Below, piece by piece: positions 26,618-35,600 of a stretch of DNA of 40,152 nt. Made by a program: the position numbers and the translations under genes. The notes below the pieces were generated by a model. The model saw nothing but the letters and a program-made list of their open reading frames with translations, had not been told where the DNA came from and did no database searches. The number at the start of each line of letters is the position of its first letter. Positions within the stretch are counted from its first letter, which is position 1. The DNA is from an uncultured Deferribacteres bacterium (GTDB lineage: Bacteria; Zhuqueibacterota; JdFR-76; DREG01), in the NCBI GenBank assembly GCA_913009825.1, contig CAJVYQ010000050.1, forward strand, positions 1-40,152. Reading direction: 5' to 3'.

Positions 26618-28261
26618 ATGAATCAAAAAAAAGGAATAATTTTGTTTGTCCTGGTTTGTCTGACGTTTTGGCATCATTCATCATCGAGCCAGGTTTTGAC
26701 AGATTCACTGTTCCATAATTCCAAAGGAACCGTGACAGGCGGCGCGTTTGACACGACGGGCGGCTGGACACCCGTAAATTGGGATGATATGATTCGATAT
26801 AATTTGAAAAAATATTACATTAAAGGCCGTTTTTTCATCGATGTGCGCAATTTTGATCCGCCCAATCAAAATTCGGCGGCCCGGCATCATATCCTTTCCA
26901 TGTACGCAGATTCTATTGGCGATCATAACCACCGGAGTTACATCCAGGGAGATTCAACGGAAAAATCAGTCTGGAATTTGCATACGGGAACCCATTATCA
27001 TGATGGTTTTAAACTGTTATCGGTTGCCGGGGATAAAATAGAAACTTATGCTCAGGGTTTCACCTGGAATCCGGATAGCACCTACCGTTTTTCCGTATTT
27101 TGGGATCAGGATACCGTTCGCTTTTTCATCGATTCGGTGTTGATTATTCAAAATATTAATTCGCAGAATTTTTGTCTGCGCAACGTTTTTATTGGCCGGG
27201 ATTATACACATTCCTTGGATATCGATACCGGGCTGCCCAACAACGAATACCCGGCTATGCCTGGTCCTATTTATGCCAATTTAGTGATTTACGGTGATTC
27301 GCCGGCTCCGGTAATTAAGCCCAATGATCCGGTGGAATTCTCTGTGGATCTGCCCCAAACGGGAGATGTTTATTCATTCGATCTGGACATCAAATACAAT
27401 CCCGAATGGGTCGAACTGGATACAGTCAGGAAAAACACCAATGAAATAATGCTTTTTTACAATGATGTGTCCGGTCTGCTGAAAATCGGCGCTTATAGCG
27501 CCCGGAATATTGTCCGGCGGGATTCCGTTGTCACAATCCGATTTTTGCCTCATCCGGATACGTCGGAGGTGCGTTTTGCCCATTTCCGCAGCACCAGGTT
27601 CCTTGTTAATGCGACTGAACAGCCGCCATTCTGTAATTCTTATGTGGTTTATCCACTGGATTCATTGAAATCGCTTCCGGTAGAGTTGAGTTTTTTTAAC
27701 GTTTTCGGGGGAGAAAACAGTTCCGCCGAACTGGAGTGGCGGACGGAATCGGAAAAAGACAATTACGGATTTGAAATTCAAAGAAAAAGCGGACAGGAGA
27801 AATATCGAAAAATCGGATTTGTCAAAGGGAATGGTACCTCTTCGGAACCGCATTTTTATCACTATACCAACCGGAATCTATCTGCCGGTGAATATTATTA
27901 TCGTATCAAACAAATTGATCTGGAAGGTACTTTTTCATACACGGAGGAAAAATATATCCTTATCGGAATGCCGAAGCAGTTTGGACTTTTGCCCAATTAT
28001 CCCAATCCCTTCACAAAAAAAACCCGGATTCCGTTTTCCCTTTCTGCAGATGCAAAGTACGGATCGATTCAAATTGATATTTATGACATACGCGGCCGGT
28101 TTATAAAAAACCTGCTGCATAATATTTCGAAAGGCGGAAAAAGATTTGTTGACTGGGACGGCTCAGATCAGTTTGGCGTCCACTTGCCGGCCGGAGTGTA
28201 CTTCGGCGTCATGAAAATGGGACAAGTGAGAAAGGCGCGCAAAATATTAATAATTCGATAA
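26618..28261 (+). CDS. Secreted ConA-like lectin/glucanase-fold protein with cohesin-like domain and T9SS tail
   Basis: The protein has 547 residues with a signal peptide ending 'HSSSSQ' near residue 25. Residues about 25-225 look like a concanavalin-A-like jellyroll, as in GH16 enzymes and polysaccharide-binding domains: 'KYYIKGRFFIDVR', 'GFTWNPDSTYRFSVFWDQDTVRFFIDSVLI' and a closing 'YANLVIYGD'. The classical GH16 ExDxxE motif is not evident, so I call binding rather than hydrolysis. A cohesin-like domain (228-340), an FN3-like domain ('LPVELSFF...LEWRTESEKDNYGFEIQRK') and a T9SS tail with 'PNYPNPF' follow; there is no dockerin. ATG 26618 has AAGGAG at 26601-26606. It is separated from the preceding gene by 194 bases and is more GC-rich, so it may be a separate unit with the small gene downstream. 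Confidence 0.8.
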   Translation: MNQKKGIILFVLVCLTFWHHSSSSQVLTDSLFHNSKGTVTGGAFDTTGGWTPVNWDDMIRYNLKKYYIKGRFFIDVRNFDPPNQNSAARHHILSMYADSIGDHNHRSYIQGDSTEKSVWNLHTGTHYHDGFKLLSVAGDKIETYAQGFTWNPDSTYRFSVFWDQDTVRFFIDSVLIIQNINSQNFCLRNVFIGRDYTHSLDIDTGLPNNEYPAMPGPIYANLVIYGDSPAPVIKPNDPVEFSVDLPQTGDVYSFDLDIKYNPEWVELDTVRKNTNEIMLFYNDVSGLLKIGAYSARNIVRRDSVVTIRFLPHPDTSEVRFAHFRSTRFLVNATEQPPFCNSYVVYPLDSLKSLPVELSFFNVFGGENSSAELEWRTESEKDNYGFEIQRKSGQEKYRKIGFVKGNGTSSEPHFYHYTNRNLSAGEYYYRIKQIDLEGTFSYTEEKYILIGMPKQFGLLPNYPNPFTKKTRIPFSLSADAKYGSIQIDIYDIRGRFIKNLLHNISKGGKRFVDWDGSDQFGVHLPAGVYFGVMKMGQVRKARKILIIR

Positions 28262-28270
28262 GGAGTAACC

Positions 28271-28642
28271 ATGCCGGATGCAAAAATTGAAAAGCTCATC
28301 GAGATCGAAAAAAGCAGCGCAAAAAAAGCCGGGTTTCGGCAGGGATTGTTAGTCGGCTTTTTTATTCCGGTTTTGTTTTTATCTGTAATTGTCATTGTTT
28401 TAACCTTGTCCCGGCCCTATGTGGAAAAGAAAGTAGGGGAGTATGTGGTAACCAAGGTAGTTGGGGATGTGTTCTCTGCATTTCCCGATGCTTATTTTAC
28501 CAACGCCGCTTCCAATCACAAAATCAGCAACGCTGAATTCAACCGCTTGGGGCGACAGTTTTTGACATCCTTGAAAGATAAAAGACTGACCTACAAAGAA
28601 CTGGATTCGGTTCTGCAAACCATGACGGATGCGGCAAAATAG
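28271..28642 (+). CDS. Small single-pass membrane protein of unknown function
   Basis: The protein has 123 residues. A charged N-terminus of about 22 residues precedes one hydrophobic segment (about 25-46, 'GLLVGFFIPVLFLSVIVIVL'), then a soluble domain of about 75 residues. The order suggests an inner-membrane protein with its C-terminus outside or in the periplasm. I do not recognise the family. The Shine-Dalgarno AGGAG at 28261-28265 overlaps the stop codon of the preceding gene, and the ATG is nine bases after that stop, so the two are almost certainly co-transcribed. It could be an accessory factor for the upstream protein or unrelated. Confidence 0.75.
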   Translation: MPDAKIEKLIEIEKSSAKKAGFRQGLLVGFFIPVLFLSVIVIVLTLSRPYVEKKVGEYVVTKVVGDVFSAFPDAYFTNAASNHKISNAEFNRLGRQFLTSLKDKRLTYKELDSVLQTMTDAAK

Positions 28643-28780
28643 ATGGGCTAATTAAAAAACGTTTTGCATTTATCAACTCCGATAAACATTTGAACACACG
28701 TGACACTTTATTTCTGTGAAAAAACAGACGGCTTGTTATCAGTATAAAAATTTAATTCTGCAATAACATTTTCTCAAAAC

Positions 28781-28828
28781 ATGTCATTTTGAGTTCTCCG
28801 CCCTTAGGCAGAGAATTCGGGATGACAT
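28781..28828. repeat. Long imperfect hairpin, MITE/REP-like
   Basis: The arms ATGTCATTTTGAGTTCTC (28781-28798) and GAGAATTCGGGATGACAT (28811-28828) pair along their length if G-U pairs are allowed. An inner stem GCC / GGC continues the hairpin. Similar 'TGTCATT...GATGACA' hairpins are common dispersed repeats in many bacterial genomes. Confidence 0.6.
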
Positions 28829-28871
28829 CATTGGAGTTCATTTAAATACTACCTAAATTGAGCGATTGTAG

Positions 28872-28890
28872 GTCGATTCGCTGAATCGAC
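28872..28890. repeat. Perfect 8-bp hairpin
   Basis: GTCGATTC and GAATCGAC pair around the loop GCT. No T-run follows. Function is unknown. Confidence 0.5.
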
Positions 28891-29015
28891 AACAGGATTT
28901 ACACTAAATAGCGACGACCTTTTATGTAACAAAAACAAGCCCATAAACTGTGAAATCGATCAATTTAGGCACAAAAAAGGCATGGTTTATCAAATGATTA
29001 AAGTATTACCTCCAA

Positions 29016-29115
29016 TCGTCCCTTCGGGACGAAAAATATCATTCTCTTTTCTTTTCCCGGAGATGAATCTCCGGGCTATTTTCGTGTTGTCTCTGCGGGA
29101 CAAATTCCCAAATGT
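29016..29115 (+). repeat. Structured intergenic element, copy 1
   Basis: Hairpin TCGTCCC-TTC-GGGACGA (29016-29032), an AT-rich spacer, hairpin CCCGGAGAT-GA-ATCTCCGGG (29056-29075), then CTATTTTCGT and a CTCTGCGGGAC segment. It is homologous, in opposite orientation, to 29170-29275. Confidence 0.7.
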
Positions 29116-29169
29116 ATTGAACCAATATCCAAAAAATTAATTTTGTATCACTTTTTATTAAAACAGCCA

Positions 29170-29275
29170 AATTGCACTCCCGATAACCCCGTAGGGATTA
29201 ATGAAAATAGCCCACCAATTTATTGGTGGGTAACGAGAAATAAAATATATCCCGTCCCGTAGGGGCGGCTGAATA
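29170..29275 (-). repeat. Structured intergenic element, copy 2 (inverted)
   Basis: Read on the minus strand, it has hairpin CCGCCCC-TAC-GGGACGG, an AT-rich spacer, hairpin CCCACCAAT-AA-ATTGGTGGG (29211-29230), then CTATTTTCAT and a CCCTACGGGG segment. The order matches copy 1. The central hairpin differs from copy 1 by compensatory changes that keep the pairing. Confidence 0.7.
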
Positions 29276-29447
29276 TTCATCCCCAAATATAACGTTGATC
29301 ATGAAAGCATTAAAAAGATCGTCAATTTTTTCAAAGAACTAAAGTGTTACGAACACACAAAATTTGGAGATTAAAAGATCTTTTCGTATATTTTGTATGT
29401 TCCGTGGGCCGAATAATGATGAATCTTAGTTTGTGAACCTTCCGGTG

Positions 29448-29472
29448 ACGGTAGTATTTTTAAAACTACCGT
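29448..29472. repeat. Hairpin in the leader of the 29666 gene
   Basis: ACGGTAGT (29448-29455) pairs with ACTACCGT (29465-29472). No T-run follows, so a terminator is doubtful. Confidence 0.4.
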
Positions 29473-29507
29473 TCTGATTAAATATCCCCCTTTATCCTCC
29501 CCCCAAC

Positions 29508-29532
29508 CAACTGTTTCATATTTAAACAGTTG
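29508..29532. repeat. Second hairpin in the leader of the 29666 gene
   Basis: CAACTGTTT (29508-29516) pairs perfectly with AAACAGTTG (29524-29532) around a 7-base loop. No T-run follows. It lies 133 bases upstream of the start codon. Confidence 0.45.
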
Positions 29533-29665
29533 CGCTTATCCCAGTCATAAATCCCTCTTTATTATCTTTATTTTTCTCATACTTATGTCGATAAATAAAT
29601 GGTATCATATTTGTATTGTATAACCTGGAGAATCCAATCACTGGAAATAAAGATTGAGGTACATC

Positions 29666-32600
29666 ATGGAAGATATATTCAAAGTATGGCGTAAAAGTCT
29701 TACTTTTTTTATACAATTTATCCTGTTTATTTTATTAGTCGGCAGTTCGGAAGCACAGATCAGGGTTATGTCCCTGGGTGACGGCGTCGTTGTCGGCATT
29801 GGTTCATCCGGAAATAATGTGGGAGGTTTCCGGGATGATCTGTATTTACGGCTCAATTCCGATGCCATGCCTTTCAATTTTGTCGGCAGTCAGGATGACG
29901 GTTTTTCTGTCGACCCTGATCATGAAGGCTATGCAAATGCCACCGTTGCTCAAATCAATCAGAGCCTTTATGATTATCTGAACCGGGCACAGCCCCACAT
30001 TGTGATTGTCTGTCTGGGCACGGAAGAGATTGTTACCGGGGATGTCAGCACGATCATCAACGGATTAACAGAAACCATTAATATTATTGATAATTTCAGC
30101 CATGAAACCGAAATTGTTATGTCAACATTGGTTCCCAATTTGGATGCTGCAAATCCCCTGGTTAATTTGCACGTGAATGATTTAAATACGCAGATTGATT
30201 CCCTGGTTACCACTCAGAAGGCATTGGGTAAAAATATCTATCTGGCGGATCAAAACAGCGCATTCGGACAAATTACAAATTATATGAGTGCGGACGGCGT
30301 TCATCCCAAGGATGTTGGCTACCAGATTATGGCCACTACCTATTATCAGGCAATTATTACATCTTCTCAATACTGGCATACAGAATCTTACACGGACAAT
30401 TTCAACGGCAGAGTGTCTCTCGGTTTAAAATGGACTGCACACCCCGCGTTTCAAATCCAAAATAATGAACTTGAGAATACATCTACTCAGTATGTATGGA
30501 ACAATATGCTGGCAGCAGTCAATTCGGTTGTCAATCCCAACACCATCGATTTCCGTTTCAGCTTGAATGCGGATGCCGGCGGCATCTCAGAAACGGGGAC
30601 GGCAATTTTACTGGATTCCGCTTCTGTTCACTCCGACGGTTATTTGGTAATCATAAACAATAATTTACTCCGGCTCTTTTCTTTAACAGGCGGCGGGATC
30701 GGTCAGAATATCCAGAATATTAATATAGGTTCTACATTTCCGCAACCCAATGATCTGTTCCGTGTTACGGTGGACAAAGATGACCAGGGTTATTATTTTT
30801 CCGCCTATATCAATGGGAATTTGATCGGCGCGCTTACAGATAGCAATGCTCCCTCGCCCGCCCGACCTCATTTTGGCGGTGTTATGATGCGGGGAAATCT
30901 GAATAACAATATTGATGATTTTTATGTCACCAATGTAAAGGATGAAACACCGCCGGCGGCAGTTAGCGATTTACAAATCCTGCGCAGCGGGCCAACTTCC
31001 GTCGAATTACAATGGACTGCCACAGGCGATGACGGTGTTACCGGGCAGGCAATTAAATACAATCTGCGCTATGCTACTTTTCCCATCACCGGGAGTAATT
31101 TTTATCAAACGGAATATGTTGCCCTGATGCAGACGCCCTCTCCGGCACAAACGGTTGAGAATGTTTTTGTCTCCGGTTTGAAGCCGAACACACAGTATTA
31201 TTTTGCTTTAAAAGTGATCGATGACAATAAAAATGTCTCCGCCATTTCCAATTTGGTTACTACAACTATGGGCAATTCGGTCTATTTTCTGGACGATTTT
31301 GAACGCTCTGATCTCGGCGCGCAATGGCAAGCCGGAACAGGAGTGGAAATATCCGGCGGTAATTTGAGCACATCCAACAGCGGAAATAATTGGAATTCGC
31401 CGGCAGTGCTGACTGTGCCGCAAAATCCCATTGAGGTGGGGTTTCAATGGTCCTCTTCCATTGCCTCCGGTCAAATTGAAAACGCCGGTGTTCTGTTGAA
31501 ATTGAACAGCCAATCAAATGGCTATTTTGTAAAGTGGATACCGTTGAACAAACAATTCCAGCTTTGGTCTTACATTAATGGCACCCCGACCGAAATGTTG
31601 CATTCCTTCAGCGAACCGAGCCTTGCCGTTGTCCCCGGCGATTACATCAAAGTATATCAGTTTGCAGAAACGACGGGTATGAATTTCGCTGTTTTTATTA
31701 ATAATATTTACGCCGGGAAACTTGTTGATACGAAAAATATATTCGGTAACAACGATCCTAATTTTTGCGGTGTACTGCTGCACGGTAATTCCACAGTTGC
31801 AGTGGAAAATTTCTTTCTTTACGCCCCGGTAGTTCCGCCGGCCCAACTGCTTTATTCTTCCGGTAATAGTCAGAGCGATACAGTGAGACAAACACTGGCT
31901 GAACCGCTAACTGTTCAGGTTTTGGATGGAGATGGAAATCCGCTGCCGTACGGGAATGTCATTTTTGAAGTACAAAGCGGCGATGCTTCTTTTTTTCCGC
32001 CAACCTTCCCGGATGGAACCGTTTATCTGGAAGCGGAAGATGGTTTTCCTGTCGCTCCCATGGCAACCGGTTCAGACGGAAACGCTTCCGGCGGCGCCTA
32101 CATTGCCGCGCCTGCAGGTTCCGCGGATGGCGGCGGTATTTTGTTGAAATTTTATGTGAACAGTCCGGGAAATTATCTGCTCTGGGGCCGGTGTATTGCT
32201 CCGTCCGTATCGGAAAATTCATTTTCGTTGCAGATAGATAAGCAACCGGAAATTGTCTGGAATGTTTTCCATGGCGGTATTTCCCCGGCATGGGAATGGG
32301 AAAAAATTACTGCCCTTGGCGCCGGAACGGAAGAAACTCCTGAATTTGATCCCTATTCAATTTATCTCGATGAAGGAATACATACGGTTCTTATCAAGCG
32401 CCGGGAAGCCGGCGCTAAACTGGATAAATTGATTATCACCAAAAATACGCTTTTCAATCCGGTCGGCAAAGAAGAAACAACCGGTTTCCCCAGCGATTTT
32501 AACGGGTTTTCAAAAACGTATGTGAATCTTGGTCCGCAGGCAGGACAAATCGCGGTCACGGCCAGGATGGTTGAATTGCCCGGCCATGATGTGAATTTTC

Positions 32601-35600
32601 AGCTTGAATCGGTTAGGGATGCCGTTAATCAGTTAGTTTATGTCTCCGGCAACACACAAACCGGTAAAGCCGGGGAAGTCTTAGCCCAACCTTTAGTTGT
32701 TAAAGTGGCGGATCGATACGGCAATCCGGTTTCCGGGTACAGTGTCGGTTTTGCCGTCACACAGGGAAATGGCAGGATTGTGGAGCCGCAGCCGGTGCAG
32801 ACGGGAGCGGATGGAACGGCCTCTGTAACCTTTGTTTTGGCGACAGACATACAGGAGAACAAAGTGGCGGCGCAGGCAAACGGACTGCAGAACTCGCCTG
32901 TTCTGTTTAATCTCAGCGCTGCTGCCGGGCCTGCGTATAAAATTGTCAAAGTATCCGGCGACAGTGCGCTTGGGGTAAGTTCTTATCCTTTGTCCGAACC
33001 GTTTGTTGTGCAGGTTTTTGACCGGTTTAACAACGCCGTGTTGGGGGAAAATATTCTTTTCAAAGTAACGGCTGGCGGCGGGCATTTTCAGGATGCCGGC
33101 GCTGAGGTGACGGTTACTACGGACAATTCCGGTTACGCCCGGGCGACCCTGATTTTAGGCTCCGCCACCGGGAATTACAACAACAAAGCGCAGGCGGAAA
33201 AGAGCGGACTGCAGGGATCGCCGGTTCAATTTGTCGCCACTGCGCTGCCGCCTACCGCTTCTCATCTTACGTTGTACGACGGTGATAATCAGATCGGCGT
33301 AATTGATGATACGCTTCCTGCTCCATTGCGGGTACGGGTTTCCAATGCGGTGGATGAACCGGCAAAAAATCATCCGGTAACGTTCCATGTGATTTCCGGC
33401 GGCGGGTTATTTACCGGCAGTATGGATACCGTGCAGACCGTGGCAACCAATGGCGAAGGTATCGCGGAAGTTACGTTCAAATGCGGCTCTACTCCGGGAG
33501 CGGGGAAAAATGTAATCCACGCTACAGCGCAGGTTGGTTCCACGCCTTTAATCGGCTCGCCGGTGGTGTTCCATGAATCGGGAAAATATCCCGGCGTCAA
33601 AATAAATGAAGTGCGCGGGAATAATCAACAGGGGTTGGTTGGGGAGCAGTTACCCGTCCCTCTCGAAGTGAAAATTTTGGATAACAGCGATAATCCGGTA
33701 TCCGGGCAGAAAGTTGAATTTGTGTTAAAATCCGGTAATGGCAAAATGGACGGCAGGACAGATACATTATTGGTTAAAGAAACCGGTACTACAGGAAAAG
33801 TTTCCGTGCAATTTACTTTGGGGAGCGTCAGCGGATTGAACAGCTATGTGGTTCATGTCAGAGCCAATGACGGTTTTCAGAATTTGCAGGGTTCTCCGGT
33901 TATTTTTCAGGAATCGGCAGCGCTGACAACCGGGGAAAATCTGGTGAGAATCAGCAGCGCCTCTCTGACCGGAACGGTGGGCAAAGCGCTGTCCGAACCG
34001 GTAAAAGTGAAAGTTACCGATAAAAACAACCAGCCCGTAGAGAGACAGGATGTAACGTTTAAAATTCTTGCCGGTAAAGGCCATATCGGCTCGCTGTCAG
34101 GTGACACTTCGAAAGTGGTGAGAACCAATTCGTCCGGCATTGCCCAGGTGGATTGGTTTTTAGGGACAAGCGCCGGACAAAACAATAACCGGCTGAGCGC
34201 TGCGGCAAATAATGGGATTGCCGATTTGCACGGTTCAGCCCAAATTTTTACCGCCACCGGCAATCCCGATGTGACGGATGCCAATATTTCTACCATCTCC
34301 GCCACGTCTCCGGTAAAAGCGGATGGACAGGAACAATCGATTATCACGGTTATTTTGAAAGACAAGTATGAAAATCCCATCGTGGGCAAAGGGGTGATCC
34401 TCACCGCCAGCGGAGAATTTGCCTTTTTACACCAACCGGCCTCGGTTACAAACGATTCCGGCAAGACCACGGGATATATGACATCGATCAGGGCCGGAGA
34501 AAAAACCGTTTATGCCAGGAATTCAAGCGACAATGTGGTGCTGGCCAAACCGGCGAAAGTGGAATTCACGCCCAGTGAGGCGAGCCGGATTGCGGTGGCC
34601 GCCGGGAATAGTCAGAAACGAAATGTGGGAACCGCGCTGGCCAATTCACTTGTAGTGGTTGTGACGGACGATTTTGATAATCCCATTCCGGGCTATTCGG
34701 TTACTTTTCGCGCCAAAACGCCAAACGGGCGGGTAGCGGATTCACAACCTGTTTTGACCGATTCGTTTGGGATGGCCGCGGCGGATTACATTCTGAGTGA
34801 TACACCGGGCAATAATCTGATTGAAGCAGACGCCGGTAATTTGACCGGTAATCCGGCGCTTTTTACGGCAATGGGAGAAGAAAATCAACCCCATCGCCTG
34901 GTTTATCGCTCCGGGAATAATCAGACCGGCGTAGCAGGTAAACCGTTGGCAGAGCCGGTTTCCGTCCACGTGGTGGATACGGCTGACAATCCGGTAAAAA
35001 ATGTGAAAGTTACTTTTGATTTCTTTTTTGGCAAGGGGCAGATTGTTAACGGTCAACCTGTAAAAAGCAACGCGTACGGTGTGGCGTTTTCCCGGGTGAT
35101 TTTAGGCCGGAAAGTGGGCACCGAGTTGATCAGCGCAACCGCCGCCGGACTGGCGGGTTCGCCCTTCACTTTTGTAGTCAATGTAGTTCCTGACGAGGCA
35201 AAACGTCTGGAAATTGTCTCCGGGAACAATCAAAATGTAAGTTTACAGACGCAAAGCCAATCCCTCACCGTTAGTGTGCAGGATATATATTCCAACCCCG
35301 TTCCCAATGCAGCGGTTCGGTTTGAAATAATCACCGGCGCCGCTTCCATGGTAACATCCCAGCCGGTACTTTCCAACAACCTGGGTCAGGCGGGAGCCCG
35401 GATTTTAGCATCATCCACTGCGGGAGAGGTTCAGGTAAAAGCAAGTCTGGAATCCGAACCTTTCGCTTCTGTTCAGTTTTCCGTGCATATTCTGCCCGCT
35501 TCACCGAAGCATTTAACTTTGACCGGCAAAGATCAACTGATGGTTACCGTCGGGCATGTATCGGCGCAATCCCTGCAGGCTCTGGTAACGGATGATTTTG

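Larger units (their letters stand above)
28643..29665. other. Gene-free kilobase rich in hairpins and repeat elements
   Basis: No supportable gene lies here on either strand. It contains a large imperfect hairpin (28781-28828), a perfect small hairpin (28872-28890), two inverted copies of a structured element (29016-29275) and two further hairpins (29448-29472 and 29508-29532). None has a T-run typical of a terminator. Confidence 0.7.

Noticed and set aside
29298-29385. Short in-frame stretch reading 'VDHESIKKIVNFFKELKCYE' that resembles the end of a small protein
   Set aside because: It is too short, has no start or upstream domain, and cannot be told from chance; at most it is a gene remnant.
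33907-34470. 187-codon minus-strand open frame
   Set aside because: It is antisense to the Big_1 repeat region, and its low-complexity composition mirrors that coding sequence.
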